From: Planctomycetaceae bacterium
GTDB taxonomy: Bacteria; Planctomycetota; Planctomycetia; Pirellulales; PNKZ01
Assembly (NCBI GenBank): GCA_016793115.1
Contig: JAEUIN010000197.1
Span: 51,138 to 115,137 of the forward strand
Length of the DNA: 64,000 bases
Direction of reading: 5' to 3'
Shown here: in pieces, positions 9,341 through 17,591 of the stretch
Layout: each line of letters opens with the position of its first letter
Numbering within the stretch: the first letter of the stretch is position 1
Notes under the pieces: generated by a model
Seen by the model: only the letters and a program-made list of their open reading frames with translations
Database searches by the model: none
What the model was told of the DNA's origin: nothing
Position numbers and translations under genes: made by a program

Positions 9341-10320
9341 TCGATACCTTCGGGCGGATTCACACCGATTTGCGGATCAGCGTCACGGATCGCTGCAACA
9401 TTCGCTGCTTTTATTGCATGCCGAACGAGAATATTCGCTTTCGGCCGCGCGAAGAGCTGCTCACGTTCGAAGAGATCGAGCGGTTCGTCCGCGTCGCCGC
9501 CGGGCTGGGCGTGACGAAGCTGCGGCTGACCGGCGGCGAACCTTTGGTGCGGCGCGATTTGCCGCGGCTTGTCGCCAAGCTGGCCGCCGTACCGGGCATC
9601 GACGACATCGCCCTCACGACCAACGGCATTTTGCTCGCCGAGCAAGCGGCGGAGTTGCGCGCCGCAGGGCTGAAACGGTTGAACATTAGCCTCGATGCGC
9701 TCGACGATGAGCTGTTTCGGCAAATCGCACGCCGCGACGGGCTCGACCGCGTGCTGGCCGGCATCGCCGAGGCCCGGCGCGTCGGCTTCGACAAGATCAA
9801 GCTCAACGCCGTGGCGATTCGCGGGCTCACGGAATCGCAGGTCGTGCCGCTCGGCCGCTTCGCGCGGGAGCGCGGGCTCGAATTGCGGTTCATCGAATAC
9901 ATGCCGCTCGACGCCGAAGGACGTTGGAGCGACGAACAAGTCTTAAGCGGCGAAACGGTGCTGCGGCTTTTGACCGAGGAATTCGGCGCGCTCGAGCCGA
10001 TCGAGCCGAGCCACGCGGGGCAACCGGCGAGCGATTTCCGCTTCGTCGACGGCGGCGGCACGGTCGGCTTCATCAACCCGGTGACGGAGCCGTTTTGCGA
10101 AGCCTGCAATCGGCTGCGGCTCACCGCGGAAGGGCAGGTTCGCAATTGCCTCTTTTCGCTCGAAGAATGGGACGCGCGAGCCTTGCTGCGCGGCGCCGCC
10201 GGCGACGAACAATTGGCCGCGCTACTGCGTGACTGCGTCCGCGCCAAGCGAGCCGGCCACGGCATCAACGCCGCCGATTTCCAGCGGCCGCAGCGGGCCA
10301 TGTTCCAAATCGGCGGGTAA
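9337..10320 (+). CDS. moaA: GTP 3',8-cyclase MoaA
   Basis: Radical-SAM enzyme that converts GTP to the first molybdopterin precursor, 327 residues. The SAM-binding cluster is C20, C24 and C27 (TDRCNIRCFYC). The GGEP motif is in LRLTGGEPLVRR near residue 65. The second, substrate-binding 4Fe-4S cluster is formed by the cysteines in FCEACNRLRL and NCLF near residues 255-275. The C-terminus is the conserved Gly-Gly tail that takes part in catalysis in this family. Start is the ATG that overlaps the moaE stop. The next gene, an aminotransferase, begins five bases after its stop. Confidence 0.96.
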   Translation: MIDTFGRIHTDLRISVTDRCNIRCFYCMPNENIRFRPREELLTFEEIERFVRVAAGLGVTKLRLTGGEPLVRRDLPRLVAKLAAVPGIDDIALTTNGILLAEQAAELRAAGLKRLNISLDALDDELFRQIARRDGLDRVLAGIAEARRVGFDKIKLNAVAIRGLTESQVVPLGRFARERGLELRFIEYMPLDAEGRWSDEQVLSGETVLRLLTEEFGALEPIEPSHAGQPASDFRFVDGGGTVGFINPVTEPFCEACNRLRLTAEGQVRNCLFSLEEWDARALLRGAAGDEQLAALLRDCVRAKRAGHGINAADFQRPQRAMFQIGG

Positions 10321-10325
10321 GGCTC

Positions 10326-11486
10326 TTGAAACGCATCTATCTCGACAACGCGGCCACAAGCTGGCCGAAGCCTGCGGAAGTTTACGACGCCGTCGATCGT
10401 TGGCAGCGCGAGAACGGCGCGCCGTCCGGGCGCGGGGCCTACGATAGCGCCGCGGCGACCGACAAGCTCGTGCTCGACGCGCGGCGGGCCGTCGCTCAAT
10501 TGCTCGGTGCGAGCGAACCGAACCGCATCGTCTTTACGCTCAACGGCACCGACGCGCTGCACTTGGCGATTCAGGGGCTCATCAAGCCGGGCGATCATGT
10601 CGTGACGACCGTGGTCGAGCACAACTCCGTGTTGCGGCCGCTGCGACAGCTGGCCGACGGTCGCGGCGTGGCCGTCGCACACGTCGGCTGCGACGCCGAA
10701 GGAATCGTTTCGGCCGAAAAGGTGATCGCCGCGCTGAATTCGAAAACCAAGTTCGTCGTCGTCGCGCACGCCTCGAACGTGACCGGGGCCTTGCAGCCTA
10801 TATCTGAAATCGGCGCCGAACTGCAAAAGCGCGGCGTCACGTTCGTCGTCGACGCCGCGCAAACGCTCGGCGAAATTCCCCTTTCGGTCGACGAACTCCA
10901 CTGCGACTTGCTCACCGCCCCCGGCCATAAAGGACTGCTTGGGCCGCTCGGCACCGGCGTCTTGTACGTTCGTCCGGGAGTGGAAGAGCGGATGATGAGC
11001 ATTCGCACCGGAGGCACCGGCACCGAGAGCTCTTCGCTCAAGGCGCCGACGCAAATGCCGGTGAAGTTCGAAGCGGGCAACTTGAACGTGCCGGGAATCG
11101 TGGGACTTGGGGCCGGAGTTCGCTGGCTGGCGGAGCGCGGAGTCGCCGCGTTGCGAGAGCAGGCGATCAGGCAAACGGAGCGGCTACTCGACGGCCTCGT
11201 CGGATTGAAGGGCTTGCGCATCGTCGGACCGCAGGGTGCGCAAAGGCGCGTGGGGATGGTGAGCCTTGTCGTCGAGGGCTATGATCCTCAAGAAGCGGCG
11301 GCCGTGCTGGCCACGAGCTACGGAATCGAAACTCGCGCCGGCTTGCACTGCGCTCCGCTGATGCACAAAGCGCTCGGCACCGCGGACGCGGGCGGCACGC
11401 TGCGGCTCAGCCTAGGGCCGCTGACGACCGATGCGGAAATCGACGCGGCGCTCGGCGCCCTGCGAGATTTAGTCGCGGCGACTTAG
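10326..11486 (+). CDS. Class V PLP aminotransferase, cysteine desulfurase family
   Basis: Predicted PLP-dependent cysteine desulfurase or related enzyme, 386 residues. It starts KRIYLDNAATSWPKP, a signature of the family subgroup near CsdA/SufS. The substrate histidine is in VVEHNSVLRP, the PLP-binding Asp/Gln in VVDAAQTLGE, and the Schiff-base lysine in APGHKGLLGP (about residue 200). A cysteine in AGLHCAPL near residue 340 could carry the persulfide. TTG at 10326 is the start that fits the family N-terminus. It lies five bases after moaA, so it is probably in the moaE-moaA operon; supplying sulfur for MoaD thiocarboxylate is a reasonable inference, not shown. Confidence 0.88.
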   Translation: MKRIYLDNAATSWPKPAEVYDAVDRWQRENGAPSGRGAYDSAAATDKLVLDARRAVAQLLGASEPNRIVFTLNGTDALHLAIQGLIKPGDHVVTTVVEHNSVLRPLRQLADGRGVAVAHVGCDAEGIVSAEKVIAALNSKTKFVVVAHASNVTGALQPISEIGAELQKRGVTFVVDAAQTLGEIPLSVDELHCDLLTAPGHKGLLGPLGTGVLYVRPGVEERMMSIRTGGTGTESSSLKAPTQMPVKFEAGNLNVPGIVGLGAGVRWLAERGVAALREQAIRQTERLLDGLVGLKGLRIVGPQGAQRRVGMVSLVVEGYDPQEAAAVLATSYGIETRAGLHCAPLMHKALGTADAGGTLRLSLGPLTTDAEIDAALGALRDLVAAT

Positions 11487-11541
11487 CGACGTCGCCGACC
11501 GACGCAAACAACCATTTTTGGAGCAAGGGAGAGTCCAATCG

Positions 11542-11958
11542 ATGGCCGGTGCACCGTGGTACAAGGACGGACTTCGCTTCGAATGCACACAGTGCGGCGA
11601 CTGTTGCACGGGCGCTCCCGGTTTCGTGTGGGTCAACCAAGAAGAGATCGAAACGTTTGCCAAGGCTCTCAAGATGGAGCCCGACGCCTTCGAGAAGAAG
11701 TATGTGCGCAAAATCGGGATGCGCAAGAGTTTAGTGGAGTATCCCAACGGCGATTGCGTGTTTTTCGACACGGAGAAACGCAACTGCATGTACTACGACG
11801 CCCGGCCGCGGCAATGTCGCACTTGGCCGTGGTGGAACTCCAATTTGAAGTCGGAAGAGGCCTGGGAAGAAACGCGCGAGGCCTGTCCCGGTTGCGGCAA
11901 AGGAAAGCTGCATACGTTTGAAAAAATCGAAGCGGATCGGTCGGTGATCCGGATCTAA
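11542..11958 (+). CDS. YkgJ family cysteine-cluster protein
   Basis: Predicted metal or Fe-S cluster-binding protein of 138 residues. The N-terminal cluster is FECTQCGDCCTGAPG, and a second group is CVFFDTEKRNC, then YYDARPRQCRTWPWW and CPGCGKG. This spacing is typical of the YkgJ (zinc- or iron-chelating) domain, whose role is not settled. The ATG at 11542 is chosen because GGGAGAG at 11527-11533 precedes it; a TTG at 11518 is in frame. It follows the aminotransferase by 55 bases on the same strand. Confidence 0.85.
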   Translation: MAGAPWYKDGLRFECTQCGDCCTGAPGFVWVNQEEIETFAKALKMEPDAFEKKYVRKIGMRKSLVEYPNGDCVFFDTEKRNCMYYDARPRQCRTWPWWNSNLKSEEAWEETREACPGCGKGKLHTFEKIEADRSVIRI

Positions 11959-12380
11959 GCGGCCGCGGTCTCGCTATTCCCCGCCCGCCGCAGGTTTCTC
12001 CGAACGCCGCAAAGGGCTTTCCCGACACGACTTCACCCCATGCGCGCACTCGTGCGCCGGCAGTCCTTCTATACGGGCTGTGACTTTTTTGCGGATTGAG
12101 TGGAGTTTGCGGCCGCCGTTTGTCGATGACAATGCCGCGCCGATATCAGATTCGCATTCGGCCGGTCTCGACGTTCGCTGACGATCGTAGGGATTGGCCT
12201 AACGCTCAAACTGGTAAAGGTTTACGGTGATTCCTGTGGCCCGGGGGGCAGGCGAATCGCCTTAAGTTCTTTGACAATTGATGCTTAGCTCCGATCGAAA
12301 TGCCCGAATAAGGCGGCGTTTACGACTCCTGCTCGCGACCTAACTGGTTGTTCGCAGAAGCCGGGAATCGCTGAATCGCC

Positions 12381-12409
12381 TTGACACTAATGCTTACGGC
12401 ATCTACACT
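12381..12409 (+). promoter_or_regulatory. Sigma70-type promoter of the HU gene
   Basis: Perfect TTGACA at 12381-12386, a 17-base spacer, and TACACT at 12404-12409 (four of six with the key T, A and T). It predicts a leader of about 90 bases before the GTG at 12505. This is one of the clearest promoters in the window. Confidence 0.7.
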
Positions 12410-12428
12410 TGGAGCGTGACTTGTCGAT

Positions 12429-12467
12429 TACGGCGACGTCCTGCGAAGGATCACTTTCGTCGCCGTA
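12429..12467 (+). promoter_or_regulatory. Ten-base-pair stem-loop in the HU mRNA leader
   Basis: TACGGCGACG (12429-12438) is the exact reverse complement of CGTCGCCGTA (12458-12467), with a 19-base loop. It lies in the predicted leader, ending about 25 bases before the ribosome site. No U-tract follows, so it is not a terminator. A role in mRNA stability or autoregulation is only a guess. Confidence 0.5.
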
Positions 12468-12504
12468 GCGTACCGCTTGTCGGTAACATGCCTGGAGTCA
12501 TGCT

Positions 12505-12879
12505 GTGACCAAGAAAGAAATCGTAAAGACGATCTCCGACGAGATTGGGCTGACTCAGCTCAAGACCAAAGAGATCGTTCAAAAGACGTTCGATGCGATT
12601 GTCGAGACGCTTGTGGAAGAAAAGCGGATCGAACTGCGAAATTTCGGCGTCTTCGAAGTGAAGAAGCGGGCCGCCCGCAAGGCGCGCAACCCGCGAACCG
12701 GCGACAAGGTCTACGTACCTGAAAAGTACGTCGTAACCTTTAAGCCGGGCAAGGAGATGGAAGAAAAGGTTCGCGAGCTTGAGCGGCAAGCCGCCGAGCG
12801 AGCCGCCGCGGCGATGGCCGCCGAACAAGCGACCGTCGAGTCGCCGCCGGCGACCAATCCGCTGGGAAATGCTTCCTAG
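12505..12879 (+). CDS. HU-family histone-like DNA-binding protein
   Basis: Nucleoid-associated protein that binds and bends DNA as a dimer. Residues 1-90 match the HU/IHF fold: [16 protein letters not shown], then the body [19 protein letters not shown] with the family RNPRTG DNA-contacting arm, and [14 protein letters not shown]. The total of 124 residues is about 30 longer than ordinary HU; the extra C-terminal part is an Ala/Glu/Arg-rich helix followed by a short Pro/Ser tail. GTG at 12505 is preceded by GGAG at the correct distance. It is transcribed alone from its own promoter. Confidence 0.93.
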   Translation: MTKKEIVKTISDEIGLTQLKTKEIVQKTFDAIVETLVEEKRIELRNFGVFEVKKRAARKARNPRTGDKVYVPEKYVVTFKPGKEMEEKVRELERQAAERAAAAMAAEQATVESPPATNPLGNAS

Positions 12880-13226
12880 TCGAAGCGGTTCTCGAAAGCG
12901 AACGCCGAAAAGCTCCAAGCTCCTCGATCTCAACGATTTACGGCCGCTTGAACGGCCGGAAGTGGTTCGGATCCGCTCTTCACGCCGAGTTCCCGCTCTT
13001 GTGGGGATCAACTCCTGTCGACGCCTCGCTCTAGCGGCGAAAAGCCATTTTCGCTACTTTTGCACCCCCTTCCCCAGCCTGCGGACTCGCTCTCGCCCTT
13101 CGGCCGAGCGTTTCGCTCGCAGCCAAGCATCAACGTTTGCATCGCCCGATGCAAACGCCGTTTGCACAACGCGCAACGGACGTGAGTCCCACGTCGCTGC
13201 GTCTGGGTCATGGAGGATCGGAGTTT
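12880..13226. other. 347-base intergenic region between HU and the small lipoprotein gene
   Basis: No credible gene. CGGCCG-CTTGAA-CGGCCG at 12941-12958 can form a short hairpin but has no U-tract. The one strong element is the perfect palindrome at 13134-13157, listed separately. Confidence 0.55.
13134..13157. promoter_or_regulatory. Perfect 11-base-pair inverted repeat, operator-like
   Basis: CGTTTGCATCG (13134-13144) and CGATGCAAACG (13147-13157) are exact reverse complements with a two-base centre. A third half-copy, CGTTTGCA, follows a few bases later (13158-13166). The repeat lies about 70 bases upstream of the lipoprotein start. The short centre suits a dimeric regulator site better than an RNA hairpin. 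Confidence 0.5.
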
Positions 13227-13445
13227 ATGCGTAAGTTACTTCTCGCCGTGCTCGCCGCCGTGAGCTTGTCGACGTCGACCGGGTGTCTGACGCCGATCTA
13301 CTCCGGCGATCCGGGTCGCCGTACGCAGCAGTTGATCTACACCTCGGAAAACTTGCGCATGTTCCTCGAAGACTGGGAGCGAGCCTGGTTGCTCGATCAG
13401 CCGAGCCACATGTCGCCGCATCGCACGCACGGCGGCATCATGTAA
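13227..13445 (+). CDS. Small lipoprotein, planctomycete type
   Basis: Protein of 72 residues. The N-terminus MRKLLLAVLAAVSLSTSTGC has a basic start, a hydrophobic core and a lipobox-like end, with Cys20 as the predicted lipid attachment site. The mature part contains IYSGDPGRRTQQLIYTSENLR and ends LDQPSHMSPHRTHGGIM. I know similar short proteins from planctomycetes by appearance, but no function. ATG at 13227 is preceded by GGAGG. It is followed by a strong terminator and so is likely monocistronic. Confidence 0.75.
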   Translation: MRKLLLAVLAAVSLSTSTGCLTPIYSGDPGRRTQQLIYTSENLRMFLEDWERAWLLDQPSHMSPHRTHGGIM

Positions 13446-13542
13446 CGCGGACCGAAAGCGACGCTCGACCGGTGCGCGCGGCTCTGGGTTGCCGCGTCTC
13501 GGTCGAAATCGCAGATCGGGCCGTTGGGAAGACCGAGATATG

Positions 13543-13585
13543 AGCGTAAGTGCGCGGTGGGTCGCCGCGCACTTACGCTTTTTTT
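13543..13585 (+). terminator. Strong Rho-independent terminator after the lipoprotein gene
   Basis: GCGTAAGTGCGCGG (13544-13557) pairs perfectly with CCGCGCACTTACGC (13565-13578) around a seven-base loop, followed by seven T. A flanking A-T pair extends the stem to 15. It lies about 100 bases after the lipoprotein stop. Confidence 0.92.
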
Positions 13586-13726
13586 GTCGCCTCGCGGCGA
13601 CCCGATCGTGCCGGAAAGGCGACCGTCGTCGGTTGCCGCTTGCGCACGTAAGGGCTAAATTTACGGCTCCGCCGCATCGTATTCTGCGCGGCGGCTTTTC
13701 GCGGTTTCGCCCCCTCGAGATTCCCA

Positions 13727-14683
13727 GTGGATGCCCTTGCCGTCGACCTCGAGGTTCGCCTCGGACGACTCCGACTTCCGAACCCGATCCTGGTCGCTTC
13801 CGGCACGTTCGGCTACGCCCGCGAGATGGCCGGCTTGGTCGACCTGACGCAACTCGGCGGCATCGTGCCGAAAACGATCACCAAGCTGCCGCGTCCGGGC
13901 AACAAGCCATGGCGCACGGTCGAAACCACCGGCGGCATGCTCAACTCGATCGGTCTCGACAACGACGGCATCGACGCCTTCATCGCCGGTCATCTCCCCT
14001 ATTTGGCTTCGGCCGGCTGCCCGATCATCGTCAGCATCGCAGGCCGCGACGAAGACGAGTTCGCCGAACTCGCCGGCAAGCTCAGCGGCCGCGATGAAGT
14101 GGCGGCGATCGAGCTTAATGTATCGTGCCCCAATGTGAGCGGCGGCGTCGACCTGGGCACGAACCCGAAACGCTGCGAAGTTGTCGTGAGAAAGTCGCGC
14201 GAGGCGTGCGATCGGCCGATCATCGCCAAGCTCACTCCCAACGTCACGAGCGTCGCGGAAGTCGCCAAAGGCGCGGAAGCCGGCGGGGCCGACGCCATAG
14301 CGCTGATCAACACCTGTTTGGGCATGGCGATCGACTGGAAACGCCGCAAGCCGCTGCTGGGCAACGTCATGGGCGGGCTGAGCGGTCCGGCGATCAAGCC
14401 GATCGCGCTCCGCTGCGTGTATCAGACGGCGCAGGCGGTGAAAACGCCGCTGATCGGCATCGGCGGCATCGCCACGCTCGACGACGTGATGGAGTTCGCC
14501 GTGGCCGGGGCGTCGGCCGTACAACTCGGTACGGTGAACTTCTACGACCCGACCGCGGCGACGCGCATCCTGGCGGCGCTGCCCGCCGCCGTCGGCACGC
14601 TCGGTGCGGAGCGGTGGACGGACGTCGTCGGCACGCTCGGCGGACCGGCGCCGGTCGCCTGTGGTTCTCCGGCCGCTAAGTAA
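13727..14683 (+). CDS. pyrD: Dihydroorotate dehydrogenase, class 1B-like catalytic subunit
   Basis: Oxidises dihydroorotate to orotate in pyrimidine synthesis, FMN-dependent, 318 residues, cytosolic. The start region shows [25 protein letters not shown] with the FMN-contacting lysine, [11 protein letters not shown], the active-site segment ELNVSCPNV with the catalytic cysteine typical of class 1 enzymes, [14 protein letters not shown], and [14 protein letters not shown] with an FMN phosphate site. GTG at 13727 is the only start that gives the full N-terminus. Class 1B enzymes usually work with a PyrK electron-transfer subunit; none is next to it here. Confidence 0.94.
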   Translation: MDALAVDLEVRLGRLRLPNPILVASGTFGYAREMAGLVDLTQLGGIVPKTITKLPRPGNKPWRTVETTGGMLNSIGLDNDGIDAFIAGHLPYLASAGCPIIVSIAGRDEDEFAELAGKLSGRDEVAAIELNVSCPNVSGGVDLGTNPKRCEVVVRKSREACDRPIIAKLTPNVTSVAEVAKGAEAGGADAIALINTCLGMAIDWKRRKPLLGNVMGGLSGPAIKPIALRCVYQTAQAVKTPLIGIGGIATLDDVMEFAVAGASAVQLGTVNFYDPTAATRILAALPAAVGTLGAERWTDVVGTLGGPAPVACGSPAAK

Positions 14684-14744
14684 ACTTCCGGCCGACGCGC
14701 AGTTTCTCCTTTAGCCTTCATTCCTCAGCATTCAGCCTTCCGAT

Positions 14745-15707
14745 ATGCGCGTTCTTTCCGGCATTCAACCGACCGGCCGTCCCCATTGGGGCAATTATTT
14801 CGGCGCCATTCGGCAGTACATCGATCTGCAGCACGGCAACGAAGCCTATTACTTCGTCGCCGACCTGCACGCGCTGACTACGGTCCGCGACCCGGAGCGT
14901 TTGCGGCAAAACGTCATCGACGCCGCGCTCGACTTGCTCGCGCTCGGGCTCGATCCGGAAAAGGCCGTGCTGTTTCGCCAGAGCGACGTGCCCGAGGTTT
15001 CCGAACTCTGCTGGCTCCTGATGACCGGCACGCCGATGGGCCTGCTGGAGCGGTGCCATGCCTATAAAGACAAGAAAGAGAAAGGGCTCACGGCCGACGC
15101 CGGATTGTTTACCTATCCGGTGTTGATGTCGGCCGATATTCTCGCGTACGACGCCGACATCGTTCCGGTCGGCGCCGATCAAGTGCAGCATATCGAAGTC
15201 TGCCGCGACCTGGCGGGCAGCTTCAACCATGTGTTCGGCGAGACGTTCGTGCTGCCCAAAGCTCGCACGCTCGATGCTTCGGCCAAGGTGCCCGGCACCG
15301 ACGGCGAGAAGATGTCGAAGAGCTACAACAATACGATCGAGCTGTTCGAGGAACCGAAGGCGATGCGCAAGAAGATCATGCGCATCGCGACGGATGCGCG
15401 GCCGATGGAAGAGCCGAAAGAGCCGGAGGGAGATCATCTCTACCAACTCTATTCGCTGTTCGTCGACGACGAGCGGCGCGAGGCGATGGCGGCGATGTAT
15501 CGCCGCGGCGGCTTCGGCTACGGCGACGTGAAGAAAGCCTTGGCCGATGCGGCGGAAAGCTTCTTCGCCCAGGCTCGGGCGAAGCGCGCCGAGTTGGTCG
15601 CCGATATGCCGCGCGTGAATGCAATCCTCGCCGACGGCGCCGCTCGGGCCCGCAAAAAAGCCGCCGCCACGCTGCTCCGCGCCCAACAGAATTGCGGGCT
15701 AAAATAG
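14745..15707 (+). CDS. trpS: Tryptophan-tRNA ligase
   Basis: Charges tRNA-Trp with tryptophan. The 320-residue protein has the class I signatures: the HIGH-equivalent PHWGNYFGA near residue 18, KMSKS at [10 protein letters not shown] near residue 187, and the tryptophan-pocket segment [20 protein letters not shown]. Length is normal for a bacterial TrpS. It heads a run of closely spaced plus-strand genes; the GT2 glycosyltransferase starts six bases after its stop. Confidence 0.96.
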   Translation: MRVLSGIQPTGRPHWGNYFGAIRQYIDLQHGNEAYYFVADLHALTTVRDPERLRQNVIDAALDLLALGLDPEKAVLFRQSDVPEVSELCWLLMTGTPMGLLERCHAYKDKKEKGLTADAGLFTYPVLMSADILAYDADIVPVGADQVQHIEVCRDLAGSFNHVFGETFVLPKARTLDASAKVPGTDGEKMSKSYNNTIELFEEPKAMRKKIMRIATDARPMEEPKEPEGDHLYQLYSLFVDDERREAMAAMYRRGGFGYGDVKKALADAAESFFAQARAKRAELVADMPRVNAILADGAARARKKAAATLLRAQQNCGLK

Positions 15708-15713
15708 AAACGT

Positions 15714-16538
15714 ATGCTCAACGGGCAAAAAATCGTCGTCGTGATGCCGGCGTACAACGCCGAGAAGACGCTGCGCCGCACAGTCGACGAAATCCCGCGC
15801 GACGTCGTCGACGGAGTGCTCCTCGTCGACGATGCGAGCCGCGACAGCACCGTACGCCTGGCCGCGTCGCTCGGCATCCCCACGTTCGTCCACGTGCGCA
15901 ACTACGGCTACGGCCGCAACCAAAAGACCTGCTACGTGCAGGCCTTGCGAATGGGGGCCGACGTCGTCGTGATGCTGCATCCCGACTACCAATACTCGCC
16001 GAAGCTGATCACCGCGATGGCGGCGCTCGTCACGAGCGGCGAGTTCGACGTCGTGCTTGGTTCGCGAATTCTCGGCGTCGGTGCGCTGGCCGGCGGCATG
16101 CCGCTTTATAAATACGTCTTCAATCGCTTTCTCACGCTCGCGCAAAACTTGCTCGTGCGGCATAAGCTCTCGGAGTATCACACGGGGTATCGCGCGTTTT
16201 CGCGGCGCGTGCTTCAGGAGCTGCCGCTCAACGAAAACTCCGACGACTTCGTGTTCGACAACCAGATGCTCGCGCAAGCGATCTACTTCGGCTATCGAAT
16301 CGGCGAGGTCAGTTGCCCGACGAAGTACTTCGAAGATGCGTCGTCGATCAACTTCCGGCGCAGCGTGAAATATGGGCTTGGCGTGCTCGGCACGTCCGTG
16401 CTGTTTCGGTTGAACAAGTGGAAGCTCGCCTCAAGCCGACTTTTCGCCGCCGACGGCCGCAAGCTCGACGACGCTTCGCTGCCGCCCGACTATTACCGCG
16501 AGCAGCGCGAGCCCGTCGCCGCGGAATCGGGGAGCTAG
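15714..16538 (+). CDS. GT2 family glycosyltransferase, polyprenyl-phosphate sugar synthase-like
   Basis: Predicted GT-A fold enzyme transferring a sugar from a nucleotide donor, 274 residues. The first part [18 protein letters not shown] and the double-Asp segment [11 protein letters not shown] are typical of GT2. HPDYQYSP, in place of the usual DADxQ motif, lies near residue 90, and [18 protein letters not shown] resembles dolichol- or undecaprenyl-phosphate mannosyltransferases. No clear C-terminal membrane pair is present. With the GT39-like gene two places downstream, a two-step route (lipid-phosphate-sugar synthesis, then transfer outside the membrane) is plausible inference. Confidence 0.87.
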   Translation: MLNGQKIVVVMPAYNAEKTLRRTVDEIPRDVVDGVLLVDDASRDSTVRLAASLGIPTFVHVRNYGYGRNQKTCYVQALRMGADVVVMLHPDYQYSPKLITAMAALVTSGEFDVVLGSRILGVGALAGGMPLYKYVFNRFLTLAQNLLVRHKLSEYHTGYRAFSRRVLQELPLNENSDDFVFDNQMLAQAIYFGYRIGEVSCPTKYFEDASSINFRRSVKYGLGVLGTSVLFRLNKWKLASSRLFAADGRKLDDASLPPDYYREQREPVAAESGS

Positions 16539-16542
16539 CCGC

Positions 16543-17586
16543 ATGAGCGGACAGGCCGAGCCGACGGCGATTCACGAACCGGCGCGGCCGATCGCGGCGA
16601 CGTGCAACTGGTGCGGCTCGCCCAGTGCGCTGCCCGCTTGGCCCGGGGCCGAGCCGCCGGACTTTCAAGTTCGCCGCTGCACGCAGTGCGGTCATCACTA
16701 CACCGTGCCGGTTCTCGGTCCGCGGGAGATCGGGGCCTACTACGCCGAAGAATACTACGGCGCGAAAAACAAACGCTTCAATCCCGTGATGGAGGCGCTC
16801 GTCGGCTGGTTTCGCGGCGGACGCGCGCGGATGCTGACGCGGCTCGCGGGCGAGCCCGGCCGCGCCGGAGTCGGCAAAGTGCTCGACGTCGGCTGTGGGC
16901 GCGGACTCACGCTCGCGACGCTCCGCACGCTCGGCTGGCGGACGCAAGGCTGCGAATACAGCGCGACGTCGTCGCGCTATGCCCGCGAAGTGCTGGAGCT
17001 CGACGTCGTGTGCGACGGCTTCGATCCCGCTCGCTACGCCGACGGAGAGTTTGAAGCCGTGAGTTTCTGGCACGTGCTGGAACACATGGCCGACCCGCGC
17101 CAGACGCTCGAAACGTGCGCCCGCATCGTCAAGCCGGGCGGGGTGCTGGCGATCGCCGTGCCGAATTTCGAGTCGTATCAAGCGCAGGCCGCGCGCTACG
17201 GTTGGTTTCATCTCGACATGCCCCGGCACTATTCGCATTTCTCCGCGTCTTGGTTGCGGAAGCGATTCGCCGAACTCGGCTTCGAAGTCGTGAGCGAGTT
17301 TCACGGCTCGGCGGAGCAAAACCCGTACGGCTGGATTCAAAGCTTGGAAAATCGCTGGGGCCTGCGACGCAATCTGCTTTACGACGTGCTCCGCAGCGAA
17401 TCGGCGCGAACCGTTAAACGCCCTTGGACGGAACTTCCCGGCCAGGCGCTGGCAAGCCTCGTCGGGCTCGCGATCTTGCTGCCGTTTTCGTTGGCGATGT
17501 TGTTGCCGGAGATCGTGTTTCGTCGCGGCGGCACCGTCGAATTCTACGCCGTGCGCAAGCCGAGCGCCGCCAAGTCGCAAGGCTAA
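16543..17586 (+). CDS. SAM-dependent methyltransferase with N-terminal zinc-ribbon-like segment
   Basis: Protein of 347 residues. The N-terminus has CNWCGSPS and RRCTQCGHHY, two Cys pairs that should bind zinc, followed by YYAEEYYG, an order seen in many methyltransferases of glycan clusters. The class I SAM motif is KVLDVGCGRGLTLATL near residue 110, with the acidic/HVLEHMADP segment near residue 170 and KPGGVLAIAVPNFES after it. A hydrophobic stretch near residues 300-325 may attach it to the membrane. GGGGAG precedes the ATG by eight bases. Substrate is unknown; context suggests a glycan or lipid-linked sugar. Confidence 0.88.
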   Translation: MSGQAEPTAIHEPARPIAATCNWCGSPSALPAWPGAEPPDFQVRRCTQCGHHYTVPVLGPREIGAYYAEEYYGAKNKRFNPVMEALVGWFRGGRARMLTRLAGEPGRAGVGKVLDVGCGRGLTLATLRTLGWRTQGCEYSATSSRYAREVLELDVVCDGFDPARYADGEFEAVSFWHVLEHMADPRQTLETCARIVKPGGVLAIAVPNFESYQAQAARYGWFHLDMPRHYSHFSASWLRKRFAELGFEVVSEFHGSAEQNPYGWIQSLENRWGLRRNLLYDVLRSESARTVKRPWTELPGQALASLVGLAILLPFSLAMLLPEIVFRRGGTVEFYAVRKPSAAKSQG

Positions 17587-17591
17587 CTCGC

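Larger units (their letters stand above)
11959..12504. other. 546-base intergenic region upstream of HU
   Basis: No credible reading frame. The right half carries the HU promoter and leader hairpin listed separately. GAATCGCCTT followed by a TTGACA box and ATGCTTA occurs twice (about 12253-12287 and 12373-12396), like a degraded duplication of a promoter block. The first half (to about 12240) shows nothing I can name. Confidence 0.6.

Noticed and set aside
12271..12296. A second TTGACA upstream of HU, considered as another promoter.
   Set aside because: No acceptable -10 box lies 16-18 bases downstream; kept only as a likely decayed duplicate of the real promoter block.
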